Both the position numbers and the translations under genes were made by a program. Below, piece by piece: positions 8,306 through 16,801 of a stretch of 64,000 nucleotides of DNA (within the stretch, counting starts at the first letter, position 1; every line of letters begins with the position of its first letter). Source of the DNA: Bremerella sp. P1 (GTDB lineage: Bacteria; Planctomycetota; Planctomycetia; Pirellulales; Pirellulaceae); NCBI RefSeq assembly GCF_028748185.1, contig NZ_CP118164.1:3224001-3288000 (forward strand), written 5' to 3'. Below the pieces are notes generated by a model. That model ran no database searches and was not told the origin of the DNA. It saw nothing but the letters and a program-made list of their open reading frames with translations.

Positions 8306-8343
8306 GTGTGGTTTCCCCTGAAGTCATTCGCCCCGCTAGGGGC
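8306..8343 (+). promoter_or_regulatory. rplU leader element shared with the basic-protein gene at 16.6 kb
   Basis: GTGTGGTTTCC followed by CCTGAA and a hairpin, GCCCC 8330-8334, loop GCTA, GGGGC 8339-8343. The same order (G-Y-GTGGTTTCC, CCTGAA, CCCC-N4-GGGG) occurs at 16575-16611. The CCCC stem starts 26 nt after the last base of the -10 box in both (8305 to 8331; 16574 to 16600). It probably overlaps the transcription start and first transcribed bases. Confidence 0.6.
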
Positions 8344-8379
8344 TGTTCAGAAATATAAAACTCGATTGGGTTCAATCGG

Positions 8380-8694
8380 ATGTACGCGATCATTCAAGAA
8401 GACGGTAAGCAAATTAAAGTCGAACAAGGCCAAGAGCTGCGGATTGATTTCCGCTTCGAGGCTACCGCCGGCGATGCGTTGACGTTCGACAACGTTCTGT
8501 TGGTCTCTGGCGAAGACGGCGTGAAGATCGGCAAGCCAACCGTTGATGGCGCCTCGGTCAAAGCGGAAGTCGTTGGCGTCGTCCAGGGCGAAAAGCTGAC
8601 CATTCAAAAGTTCCGTCGTCGTAAGAACAGCAAACGCAAGACGGGCCATCGTCAGCTCTACACCAAAGTGAAGATCAACGAGATCGTTGCTTAA
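8380..8694 (+). CDS. rplU: 50S ribosomal protein L21 (bL21)
   Basis: 104 residues, the family's normal size. MYAIIQEDGKQIKVEQGQ is the classic L21 start; the C-terminal basic patch KFRRRKNSKRKTGHRQ followed by a T-K-V-K-I strand is the L21 23S rRNA-binding motif. rpmA (L27), which usually follows rplU, is not downstream; a terminator is there instead. It has its own promoter and a leader shared with another ribosomal-type gene in this window. Confidence 0.97.
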   Translation: MYAIIQEDGKQIKVEQGQELRIDFRFEATAGDALTFDNVLLVSGEDGVKIGKPTVDGASVKAEVVGVVQGEKLTIQKFRRRKNSKRKTGHRQLYTKVKINEIVA

Positions 8695-8721
8695 GCTTCT
8701 CAGAGCCAAACTGCACACCTC

Positions 8722-8756
8722 GGAAAGCCGCAAGATTAGAATGCTTGTGGCTTTCC
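8722..8756 (+). terminator. Terminator of rplU
   Basis: GGAAAGCCGCAAG 8722-8734 pairs with CTTGTGGCTTTCC 8744-8756 (13 bp, one G-U), 9-nt loop, then TTATGCGCTCTTT. It begins 27 nt after the rplU stop. The strong stem supports transcription ending here, before the next element. Confidence 0.75.
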
Positions 8757-8832
8757 TTATGCGCTCTTTAGGTAAGTTCGCGCGATTCGAAAGGCTTCAT
8801 GCAGTTAGAGTTAAGAATTTTCAAAAAAAGAC

Positions 8833-9107
8833 TAGCCAAGCGTAAGCAATCTCGATAAGTTGTTGCCCATGCGAGAGGGAAACCCCCTCAGGGCCAGCAA
8901 TCGAAAACAAGATGGAGTCAGCTTTTCGACAGGTCATGACAGACCGCATCGCAGCAGCCCACACGCAATGGTGCGATATCCAACAGGACGTTGAAAACCA
9001 GTCAGGCAACTATTTGGGGATGGACTCGGCTTAGCAAATATCTATCGCTTGACTGCTACTTAGACAGTGCCCTGCAGTATTCACCCTACTGCAGGGTACT
9101 GTTTTTT
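8833..9107 (+). ncRNA. Candidate structured small RNA between rplU and dgkA
   Basis: A stretch lying between the rplU terminator and a second, strong plus-strand terminator, with no good gene. Long-range pairing closes it: TAGC 8833-8836 with GCTA 9055-9058, CAAGCG 8837-8842 with CGCTTG 9046-9051, TAAGC 8843-8847 with GCTTA 9029-9033. Inside are GCCC 8865-8868 with GGGC 8891-8894 enclosing GAGGG 8875-8879 with CCCTC 8885-8889, and ATCGCA 8948-8953 with TGCGAT 8972-8977. The T-tailed terminator at 9065-9107 serves only a plus-strand transcript, and the next gene is on the minus strand. It does not match the conserved cores of tmRNA, SRP RNA or RNase P RNA that I know; a 6S-like RNA is possible. 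A 40-codon open frame (8912-9034) lies inside but looks non-coding. Confidence 0.5.
9065..9107 (+). terminator. Strong orphan Rho-independent terminator
   Basis: A 15-bp stem: 9065-9079 pairs with 9087-9101 (one G-U), loop TTCACCC, then six T residues. The plus-strand gene before it (rplU) already has its own terminator 300 nt earlier, and dgkA is convergent. On the minus strand no T tract follows, so it marks the end of an unannotated plus-strand transcript. Confidence 0.88.
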
Positions 9108-9135
9108 CTTGAGCACCGCTGCGGACGATCGTTGG

Positions 9136-9528
9136 CTAGTTGGCTAGTGGTGGACTCCACCAAAACCAAAACGGTTGCCAGAACAAAAAGAAGCCCACAC
9201 CGACAGCAAATAGGCTGCTCGTCAGGACGGCCGCACTACCGATGTCTAAGGCAATTCGGATGTGCTCGTTCGGTTGATCATCGACCGCCTTGGCCAAGCA
9301 CTCAATCGCCGTGTTGAATAGCTCAGCGACGATTACAGAGCCGATCGTGAGGATTAAGACCGACCAGCGGCCGTAATCGAATTGAAGCAGTGCAGCACCA
9401 GAGAACGCGAGAGCAGCCGCAGGTAGGTGAACAGCGAAGCTCCCTTCGCTGCGTATCGCCCAAGCAAGTCCCGAGAATGCCAGGCCGAACTTGCGGATCC
9501 AGCCGCGAGGTGTCATTTCGTTCTTCAT
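9136..9528 (-). CDS. dgkA: Diacylglycerol kinase (undecaprenol kinase type, DgkA family)
   Basis: 130 residues from ATG 9528, preferred over a TTG seven codons upstream because GAGG precedes it. Three transmembrane helices (~33-52, ~55-75, ~100-120) and the signature AELFNTAIECLAKAVD with the catalytic Glu, plus the ARI/ALDIGSAAVL segment of the family. It phosphorylates diacylglycerol or undecaprenol at the inner membrane, recycling lipid from envelope glycan synthesis. It starts 26 nt after the lptD-like gene ends, so the two are probably one operon with an envelope role. Confidence 0.9.
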   Translation of the reverse strand: MKNEMTPRGWIRKFGLAFSGLAWAIRSEGSFAVHLPAAALAFSGAALLQFDYGRWSVLILTIGSVIVAELFNTAIECLAKAVDDQPNEHIRIALDIGSAAVLTSSLFAVGVGFFLFWQPFWFWWSPPLAN

Positions 9529-9554
9529 CGCGATCTGATCCTCAGGCAAACGCG

Positions 9555-12500
9555 TTACTCGAGCCCGTAAGCCCCCAGCGGTGGCAAAGGCTCGCCGTTG
9601 ATCTTGCTGTATTGTCCGGTCGCAAAGAATCGGGGTTCAAAGTTAATGCCAATACCGACATTGTTCCGGCTGGTATCGACGTTGAAGTTGAATGTGAACA
9701 TGCTCGATTCGCCGATTCGGGTCAGGAAGATATTCTGACCCAGATTCGTGTTCTCTTTCAGGTCGTAGGCCGTTCCCAGCCCGCCAAACCACTTTTCGCT
9801 CAATCGATACTGTAGCGATGCGACGATCAACTGGGTCTCGAACGGTTGAATTGTGTTGGTATAGCTGAGGTAAAGGTTTCCGATCTGTGTGCGGTTGATA
9901 TAGCTACCGACCGTGATGGTCTGTAGGCCATCGTCAAACAGGTCCCAGAAACCGTTCGAGAAGACATTGAAACGATTGCCGATCTGCCAGTCGAATTGAT
10001 AGTTCATCAGGCCGACGGTCTCACCGAAGTTGTCTCGATCGGCGTCAGGGAACAAGGTGCCACCCACATCAAACTTGATCCAGTCAATGATCTTCTCGTT
10101 GCCAGGACCGCCACGTTTGGTCTGCCAGGTTTGTCGCAGCTGAAGATTGGCCGCCGCGACATCATCGGCGATTTCACCCACAGGCGAGGTCACCCATCCT
10201 TGCTGATTCGTACGGAAGGCGTAGTAGCGAGGATCGACTGCGTTGGGGACAGGCGTGCCGGCAGGAAGGCCGTAGGTGTTGAACTTGAAGCGACGCTGGA
10301 AAGCCTCTTGCGAGTCATCGTTGATATTGTTGTAGATCGCCATACGCGAGAGGTCTTGGCTCGAGTCGGCGTAGTAGAGGTCGCCATAGAGCGTGACCTT
10401 ATGCGCGATGCCATTGATGTTCAGCAACTGGCTTTGAGCGGCTCGATTGACGCTCCAGGCCATGATGCTGCCGCGAATACCCCCTTGAGCATATCCCCGC
10501 AGCAGATCATCGCCGTTAATGTCTTGTCCCTGGTAAGTAACATCCCCTAGGGCATACGGGGTTATCTTCGAGCCAAACAATTCCATGGGAAGATCGATTT
10601 CGTGTCGCGTTGTGCCTACCAATCCTTCTACATCGACTTCGTAGGCAAGCGGATCGTACGTGGCGGCGTCGACTGGGTCTTCTGGTGCAGTCGAAGGTCT
10701 CAGGCGAGCGTAGCCAATCGACGAGTGCGAGAAATAGGTCAAGCGATCGAATAGCAGAGGTTGTCCCAGCATGTAGTGATCGAGCTTGGGCATCCACTCG
10801 GTCTGCATGAAGAAGTCGTTCACGCGCGACGAACCGTAAATATTGAAGCTCTGGTTGTCCACAAGCTTCTTAAGCTCGAACGACGTGTCGAAATCTTTCT
10901 GGGTGTCCCAGTCCTTTTCGTAGTAAGACTCAAGGAAATTACGGTCAGAAATCAAACCAAGTTCGCCGGTGAATTGCCAGTCGAAGAAGGTCATCTGGCG
11001 GTGACGCCCCCACACACGACCACGTAAATCGGTCTCAGGTGTCAGGTCGCGTCGATCGGCCCCCAAGTTATCTTTGCCAGTGTCGTAGATCCCCCACGCA
11101 TCCAGGAAGCCAGTCGCCGGATTGTTGAAGTAGGGGAAATACGTCTGGTTGAAATTGAAACGTGTGCCGACGCCAACGCCGCGTTCCGATAGGAAGTCGA
11201 GGTCGGTGACCCACTCGGTGCCTTCCCAAGGTTGGTCGATCCCCAGGATTTCGTAGTTGTCGAACTCGCTGCGGACCTGGAATCCAAAGACGTCATCGTT
11301 CTTGAAGCTGATCTTGTTTAAGTAGAAGACCGGATCATTGATGTCGGCGGAAAGGACCGGCCAGTAAAACACCGGGTAGCCACCAAAGTAGAGGGTGTTA
11401 TTCCGCGAAGTCGCCAGGCGTTTGTGGTCGATCTTCGGCTGACCCGTCAGTGGATCGATCTGTACTTCGCCCGTAATCGGGTTCATGACAGTCGACTGCT
11501 GGTCGGTGTATTCGATCTGGTTCGACTGGAACCAATAGCGTGGCACGCCCATGCGGCTGGTGGTGATCGCCGCACCAAATGCCTGGTAGCGATCTCGATT
11601 CACTCGCTGCAGAACATCAGCCTTCAGGCGGACCAGGCCCTGGTACTCTGGCACCGGGGTTAACAGTTCGGCGTTCAGGATCGTGCCATATTCTTCGGCG
11701 ACGTTGTAATACATGCGTTCGGCATAGACGACCTGCTCGCCTTGGCGGAAAACGACGTTGCCTTCCAGGTACAGCTCGTAAGCGCCATCACCAGTGACCC
11801 CTTCGGGGCTGGTCAATCCTTCAATCCCGTTCTTTGACCAGACAATCGCACGATCGGCAAGGAGGCTCACCGTATCGAGTTCGCTCAGCCCCTCAACAAT
11901 CAGGTTCATACCGGCGTCGAACTTGGCAATCGTTTCGCCGGTGTTCGGATCAGTATCGACTTCCAGCTGATAGCCATTGGTATAGCGTTGTAAGAGGCGA
12001 ACTCGAATCTCTGGCTGGGCAATCGAAATGGCCGGCGGCATCGGCTGGCCTGCTTCGAATTGGATTTGCTGAATGGGGGCCTGGATCGGTTCTTTCGGTG
12101 CGAAGTCTTCGTCCGATGGCTGTGCATTACGGCCACGGTGATAAATGGCCGGAGCTACCGCAGGAGGAGCTTTGGTCGGATCGACGGGCAATTGAATACG
12201 CGAGGTCGTGTAGAGTTGCCCCAGCCACGATGTGTCTTCCAGACGAACCTGGCCCGCTTCCGCATCGCGGTAGGTAACATTGACCTGGTTTTCGAGGTAG
12301 ACGGTGACCTTGTGAGGGACTAAGCGAAATGGCTGGGCGTACTCGATCCAAAGTACGGCGTCTTTTCCTTTCAACACCGTCTTGTCTTGGACGATCTCGC
12401 AATCGCCACGCAAGATCCAGACTTCTTGCTCACCATCTTGCCAGTGACGCGCGTCGTTGGCGCGAATGTAGATCGGTCGTGTCGCGTCTGATTGGGGAAG

Positions 12501-12560
12501 ATGAATTTCGGCGAACGATGTTGCCGATAAGATCCCAAGCAAGACCCACGCCGCGCACAT
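9555..12560 (-). CDS. lptD: LptD/OstA-like outer-membrane lipopolysaccharide assembly protein
   Basis: 1001 residues. A short signal peptide (AAWVLLGILSATSFA) is followed by an OstA-like β-jellyroll (~25-110) with a GD-C-E-I-V and KGKDAVLWI pattern, a linker, a second OstA-like module (~215-350, with YELYLEGNVVFRQG and VVYAERMYYN), and a long aromatic-rich C-terminal region (~350-1000) ending in alternating strands typical of an outer-membrane barrel. The family inserts lipopolysaccharide into the outer leaflet. Two OstA-like modules rather than one is unusual against the proteobacterial form. It is cotranscribed with dgkA; the GT-C gene precedes it at 226 nt. Identity as true LptD is inferred from architecture. 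Confidence 0.8.
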   Translation of the reverse strand: MCAAWVLLGILSATSFAEIHLPQSDATRPIYIRANDARHWQDGEQEVWILRGDCEIVQDKTVLKGKDAVLWIEYAQPFRLVPHKVTVYLENQVNVTYRDAEAGQVRLEDTSWLGQLYTTSRIQLPVDPTKAPPAVAPAIYHRGRNAQPSDEDFAPKEPIQAPIQQIQFEAGQPMPPAISIAQPEIRVRLLQRYTNGYQLEVDTDPNTGETIAKFDAGMNLIVEGLSELDTVSLLADRAIVWSKNGIEGLTSPEGVTGDGAYELYLEGNVVFRQGEQVVYAERMYYNVAEEYGTILNAELLTPVPEYQGLVRLKADVLQRVNRDRYQAFGAAITTSRMGVPRYWFQSNQIEYTDQQSTVMNPITGEVQIDPLTGQPKIDHKRLATSRNNTLYFGGYPVFYWPVLSADINDPVFYLNKISFKNDDVFGFQVRSEFDNYEILGIDQPWEGTEWVTDLDFLSERGVGVGTRFNFNQTYFPYFNNPATGFLDAWGIYDTGKDNLGADRRDLTPETDLRGRVWGRHRQMTFFDWQFTGELGLISDRNFLESYYEKDWDTQKDFDTSFELKKLVDNQSFNIYGSSRVNDFFMQTEWMPKLDHYMLGQPLLFDRLTYFSHSSIGYARLRPSTAPEDPVDAATYDPLAYEVDVEGLVGTTRHEIDLPMELFGSKITPYALGDVTYQGQDINGDDLLRGYAQGGIRGSIMAWSVNRAAQSQLLNINGIAHKVTLYGDLYYADSSQDLSRMAIYNNINDDSQEAFQRRFKFNTYGLPAGTPVPNAVDPRYYAFRTNQQGWVTSPVGEIADDVAAANLQLRQTWQTKRGGPGNEKIIDWIKFDVGGTLFPDADRDNFGETVGLMNYQFDWQIGNRFNVFSNGFWDLFDDGLQTITVGSYINRTQIGNLYLSYTNTIQPFETQLIVASLQYRLSEKWFGGLGTAYDLKENTNLGQNIFLTRIGESSMFTFNFNVDTSRNNVGIGINFEPRFFATGQYSKINGEPLPPLGAYGLE

Positions 12561-12786
12561 CGTCAGCGCACGCGTGAAGCACGCGGAACCGCACCAGGGT
12601 TTAGACTGGCGCGTCTTCGGACTTGTCCTGTGAGGGGGAAACAGGGTCCTGGCTTCCTTGCCGATTGACTCTGACTTGTTAGGAATTCTCAGGTCGCATG
12701 CGAGTTATTCTTTGGCGACGCGAGAGTTTAAAGCGGGGCGGATTATAGGGATGCGCCCAGACCAGAGCAAGCCAGCTTCGGGCTGA

Positions 12787-14106
12787 TTACCGCTTGGATA
12801 GCCGATTCCAGAACAACTCGATTCCTGCACATGCTAGCACGGCGAGAATCGGAACCAGCGGCGAACGCATTCGCATGTTGCTCCAAAAGAAGATATGGAC
12901 CAGCGTAAAGCTCGCTAGCAACATCAATGCGGCAATCCAGCCAGGCTTTCGCAGGTCTTTGCCGAGAGCGAAAAGACCTGCGATTACCAGTGCAAACTGC
13001 ACGAGGTACCACGCTCCAATCGCATACCGGACCAGCATACGCTTGCTGCTTTCTTCGTCTGAAAGCGCATTGGGAAGAAGCCGCCAGAACATGGTGAATC
13101 GAACCAAGGCACTGTAGGCAGCCATGTCGGGGTTCTGCTTCATCGTATCGATGGCTTCCCGATACGCGGCCCGATCGCGACTCAATTCGCTAGCAGACGT
13201 ACCCAGGTTTGGGTTGCGGCGGGCAAAGCGTCGATGGAATTCCGTGTTGTCCCAGACTGGAGTGCTGCCACTTCTTAGGTATTCGTAGTAGGAATCGTTG
13301 TTTCCCCAGAGCAGGGTGTGACCACCATGGGTCGTCCCGAGCACCGGGGCTTCGAACACGAGTAGATTCCGGACGACCCAAGGCGCGAGTAGGAACAGAA
13401 GCATCAAGCCGTAAGCAAGCACGGATGAGATTCGCAGCTTCCAGCCGCGGCAACAAAACCAAATAGCGATCGGCAACACGGCTGCCCAAACCAAAAAGGT
13501 AGGCCGGCAGAATATGGCCAGTCCGATCGCCCCAGCGATGTTTATGGCGCTAATGGTCGCGTCGCGACTTCCACGTGCATCGTCGCTTGCGAGGTTCTTG
13601 GTGACCAGGGACGAAACGGCAACCAGCGTCAAAATTGCCAGACAGGTTGCCAGTGTCTCGGTCATCACCAGGGTTGACTGATTCAGCAGGATGGGATCGA
13701 TCGCCACCAGCAGCCCGGCCAAGCTGCGCCAGCGACCCAGGCCCATCTGAATGGACCAAAAGAACGTCAGGCCTACCGTGACGACGCCCAGAACAACATG
13801 CAGGAGTAGAACTTCTTCCGGCAATACATTTCGCGAAATGCTGGTGACCGCCAAAAGAAGCGGATAAAGTGGCGGGCGAAATGCGGTTGGTTCAGCAGGG
13901 TCATCCAGCGTAAAGGAATGAATACGCAGGATATTGTCGGCCAGGAGTCGATAGCTGTCGGGATCCTCTGAGAAGTTCTCGTACTGCAGGTAGCCGATGC
14001 CGCCACGAATCAGCAGCGCGACGACCAAGACGACATACCATTGCCAATCCAACCAGACGCTTTCGCGACGAGGCGAAGTGGGAGAGGCATCGCTCGTAGA
14101 ATCCAT
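12787..14106 (-). CDS. GT-C family glycosyltransferase (ArnT/PMT-like), membrane protein
   Basis: 439 residues with about nine to eleven transmembrane helices. The first extracytoplasmic loop after helix 1 holds the acidic EDPDSYRLLADN motif and the following RPPLYP motif, both characteristic of the GT-C (ArnT, dolichyl-phosphate-mannose protein mannosyltransferase, PF13231) superfamily. It would transfer a sugar from a lipid-phosphate donor to a periplasmic acceptor. The substrate is unknown. It is divergent from the RND exporter gene at 14211, with a 104-nt shared upstream region, and lies upstream of the lptD-like gene on the same strand, which fits envelope modification. Confidence 0.82.
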   Translation of the reverse strand: MDSTSDASPTSPRRESVWLDWQWYVVLVVALLIRGGIGYLQYENFSEDPDSYRLLADNILRIHSFTLDDPAEPTAFRPPLYPLLLAVTSISRNVLPEEVLLLHVVLGVVTVGLTFFWSIQMGLGRWRSLAGLLVAIDPILLNQSTLVMTETLATCLAILTLVAVSSLVTKNLASDDARGSRDATISAINIAGAIGLAIFCRPTFLVWAAVLPIAIWFCCRGWKLRISSVLAYGLMLLFLLAPWVVRNLLVFEAPVLGTTHGGHTLLWGNNDSYYEYLRSGSTPVWDNTEFHRRFARRNPNLGTSASELSRDRAAYREAIDTMKQNPDMAAYSALVRFTMFWRLLPNALSDEESSKRMLVRYAIGAWYLVQFALVIAGLFALGKDLRKPGWIAALMLLASFTLVHIFFWSNMRMRSPLVPILAVLACAGIELFWNRLSKR

Positions 14107-14210
14107 CGTGGTGACCGATCAATAGAAGCCGACTCGTACGACCAGGGGGACTTCGTAGAATATAACAGACGCGGCACCCGGATGACGATGAGGGCCCCCA
14201 ACTAGGAATC

Positions 14211-16499
14211 GTGGTGAAGAAACTATTCGAGAGATGGATCGCTTTACGCTGGCTACTTTTGGCTATCGGGATTGCGCTGACGGTAGGGGCCGTCTATCTA
14301 GGACGAGGCCTCTCGTTTGATCGTTCGATCGAAAATATGTTTGCCGCGGACGACCCTCTCATTCAATCGCACGAACGATTCAATCGGATCTTCGGCGGCA
14401 ACGAGGTCATTCTAGGCGTCTACAAGGACGATCAACTCTTTGCTGACGATGGCAGTGGTCTGGACCGAGTTCGCGCCGTACGAACCAAAATCGAAGAACT
14501 GGATGGCGTCAAAGAGGTCCTCTCACTCGATCGCGATCTGACGCGAAACTTCGTGCTCGATCCCGAGTCGGAGGCTGGCATTCAGCTGAAAGAGCTGTTC
14601 GCCGGCTACACGCACAATCAAGAAGGCAGCATCGTCGCTTTGCCAATTCAGTTGATCCCCAAGAGTGCAACGACCATAAGTCGTGTCGAGTTGATTGGCC
14701 AGATTCGGGCCATCTTCAACGAACTTCCCGAAGGGATGATCACTGGTGAACCGGTCATGGTGGTCGATGGGTTCAAGTACGTGGAAGAGGATGGAGATCG
14801 CCTGGGCTGGGCAACCTCCCTTCTGCTGGCGGCGGTGATTCTTCTCGTCTTTCGCAACATCCGCTGGATGATCATTGCCATTGTGGTTGTACAAGTCACT
14901 TTGCAATGGACCCATGCGGCCTTGGCCGTAAGTGGTTTGCAGCTGAGTATGGTTAGCTCGATGCTGACGGCGATCGTGACCGTCATTGGTGTCGCAACGG
15001 TCGTCCATTACATACTTCGCTTTCGCCAATACCGTGATGAAGGACAAGAGCCGAAGGAGGCCTTGGCATCCGCATCGGGCTACTTGTTGGCTCCGGTATT
15101 CTGGGCATGTGCAACCGATGCGGTGGGATTCTCGGCACTGTTGATCACCAGTGTCGGCCCAGTGCACGACTTTGGCATCATGATGGCCGTCGGGGCCATG
15201 TTGGTGCTCCCCGCCGTTTTGGTTTTTCTGCCAGGGCTGGTTCTGGCTGGCAGTCCTTGGATGGTAGATCCGGCAAGTCCGTGGGGCGATGCCAAGCTGA
15301 GTTCTGGCTTGTCGCGGACGATCAACTCGATCGTAAAGCGGCCTGTGATTCTTACCGTGTTGATTCTGCTGGCGTTCGCCGTTTCGTTGTGGGGGGCCAC
15401 ACGACTTCGCGTGGAAAGCGATTTCACGAAGAACTTCCGCGATACGACGCCGATCGTTCAGGCCTATGCCTTTGTGGAGGATGAACTGGGCGGGGCGGGA
15501 GTTTGGGACGTCGCCATCCCCGCGCCAGAACACCTGACGTGGGAATACATCCAAGAAGTTCAGGCATTGGAAGATCGCCTGAGAACCGAGGTCCCGGAGC
15601 TTTCCAAGGTGCTGAGCCTGGCCGATGTTGTCTCGGCGATGATGGAAGCTGCTGAGAAGAAGAGCTTCATTCGGCTGCCCAAGTTCACCTTGATGCGTAT
15701 TGGCATGAAATCGCTTCAAGCTCAACTGCCAGAGACGCTCAATTCGCTCTACTCGAACGACCCCGATAACCCAGACGAATATTGGTTCCGAATCATGCTC
15801 CTCTCGAAGGAGCGGCAAGATGCACAGACCAAACAGGAAACGATTGAGGCTGTGCGGCGTGTCGTTGCCGAATTCTACGCCGAGAAGCAGGCCAATGCGA
15901 AAGAGGCCGAAGCCGAAGAGGACGACGAAACAACGGTCCACGATAGCGAACCGATCGTCAGTGGCTTTTTTGTGCTGCTGACGCATCTGATCGATAGCCT
16001 GATTCGCGACCAGTGGCAATCATTCGCCCTGGCGATCGCCGGCATCGGTTTAACGATGACGCTGGCATTTCGCAGCTTGAAGATGGCCCTGTTGGCCCTG
16101 ATTCCTAACGTGCTACCTATTTTGATGGTAACCGGGGCATTTGGCCTGCTTGGATACCGAATCAATATGGGTGCCGCCATGATCGCCGCCGTTTCCATGG
16201 GGCTGGGGGTCGATGCTTCGATTCATTACATCTATGGATTCCAACGCAGTATTGCGGCGGGACTGACCCCCAGTGCCGCCTTGGTCGAAGTTCAGCAAAG
16301 CGTCGGCAAAGCGGTCATATTTGCCACGTTTGCGCTGATCGCAGGCTTCAGTGTGCTGTGCGTAAGTGATTTTGTGCCCACGATTTACTTCGGCGTGCTG
16401 GTGGGGCTGACGATGCTTGGGGCGCTGGTGGGAAATCTGATTATCTTGCCCCTTCTCATCAAGCTTCTGGTGATTGGACGGACCGAATCATCGGCCTGA
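14211..16499 (+). CDS. RND superfamily exporter, MMPL-like
   Basis: 762 residues. Two repeats, each with one N-terminal transmembrane helix, a large periplasmic domain and a bundle of five more helices (~210-375 and ~595-760), 12 in total. The pattern matches the MMPL/COG1033 'predicted RND exporters' of planctomycetes and other bacteria, proposed to move lipids or hopanoids; the substrate here is unknown. A charged insert (KEAEAEEDDETT) precedes the second helix bundle. The start is GTG 14211; GTG 14214 is an alternative. The stop is followed by the leader of a ribosomal-type gene with its own promoter. Confidence 0.85.
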   Translation: MVKKLFERWIALRWLLLAIGIALTVGAVYLGRGLSFDRSIENMFAADDPLIQSHERFNRIFGGNEVILGVYKDDQLFADDGSGLDRVRAVRTKIEELDGVKEVLSLDRDLTRNFVLDPESEAGIQLKELFAGYTHNQEGSIVALPIQLIPKSATTISRVELIGQIRAIFNELPEGMITGEPVMVVDGFKYVEEDGDRLGWATSLLLAAVILLVFRNIRWMIIAIVVVQVTLQWTHAALAVSGLQLSMVSSMLTAIVTVIGVATVVHYILRFRQYRDEGQEPKEALASASGYLLAPVFWACATDAVGFSALLITSVGPVHDFGIMMAVGAMLVLPAVLVFLPGLVLAGSPWMVDPASPWGDAKLSSGLSRTINSIVKRPVILTVLILLAFAVSLWGATRLRVESDFTKNFRDTTPIVQAYAFVEDELGGAGVWDVAIPAPEHLTWEYIQEVQALEDRLRTEVPELSKVLSLADVVSAMMEAAEKKSFIRLPKFTLMRIGMKSLQAQLPETLNSLYSNDPDNPDEYWFRIMLLSKERQDAQTKQETIEAVRRVVAEFYAEKQANAKEAEAEEDDETTVHDSEPIVSGFFVLLTHLIDSLIRDQWQSFALAIAGIGLTMTLAFRSLKMALLALIPNVLPILMVTGAFGLLGYRINMGAAMIAAVSMGLGVDASIHYIYGFQRSIAAGLTPSAALVEVQQSVGKAVIFATFALIAGFSVLCVSDFVPTIYFGVLVGLTMLGALVGNLIILPLLIKLLVIGRTESSA

Positions 16500-16544
16500 C
16501 CAACAGGCCGCCGCACTAGCTGAGGTTGATTCGCCGGGGCTTGC

Positions 16545-16574
16545 TTGCCAATGTGCCGGGCTCTCTGGTAGAAT
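16545..16574 (+). promoter_or_regulatory. Predicted sigma-70 promoter of the 29-residue basic protein gene
   Basis: TTGCCA 16545-16550 and TAGAAT 16569-16574 with an 18-nt spacer, both good matches to consensus. It is followed in register by the same leader as rplU. Confidence 0.65.
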
Positions 16575-16611
16575 GCGTGGTTTCCACCTGAATAGCTTTC
16601 CCCATCAGGGG
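16575..16611 (+). promoter_or_regulatory. Leader element shared with rplU
   Basis: GCGTGGTTTCC, then ACCTGAA, then a short hairpin CCCC 16600-16603 / loop ATCA / GGGG 16608-16611 and a T-rich stretch. Order and spacing from the -10 box match 8306-8343 exactly. It may be a common initiation region or an antitermination/translation-control element for ribosomal genes. Confidence 0.6.
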
Positions 16612-16654
16612 ATTTTTGACTTAGTTTAATAGCGGATACGTAACGGAGAGTTTC

Positions 16655-16744
16655 GTGGGAACGAAGAAAACTGGTAAGGGTCGACGGAAGATTGGACGCA
16701 AGAAGCGACGTATGCGTGCAAAGATCCGTCACCGCAAGAAGTAA
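16655..16744 (+). CDS. Very basic 29-residue protein, AURKAIP1/COX24 (mS38/bS22-like) type
   Basis: GTG start with CGGAGAG five to six bases upstream; 29 codons then TAA. Seventeen of the residues are Lys or Arg, with two repeats of the type GRRKIGRKKRRMR. Size and composition resemble the short bacterial proteins annotated with the AURKAIP1/COX24 domain, related to mitochondrial mS38 and mycobacterial bS22, which sit in the small ribosomal subunit near the decoding centre; this assignment is by resemblance only. It has its own promoter, a leader shared with rplU, and a terminator, so it is a monocistronic expressed gene. The shared leader supports a ribosomal role. Confidence 0.72.
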   Translation: MGTKKTGKGRRKIGRKKRRMRAKIRHRKK

Positions 16745-16801
16745 TTGCGGTGAGCCGTCTTAGGACGTGACTCCCCTACAATTCCCCGCCCCGTCCATGC
16801 C

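Noticed and set aside
8912-9034. 40-codon open frame within the candidate RNA
   Set aside because: No ribosome-binding site, no typical coding composition; the region's pairing explains it better.
14523-16019. 498-codon minus-strand frame inside the RND exporter gene
   Set aside because: Antisense shadow; the plus-strand product has the complete RND architecture.
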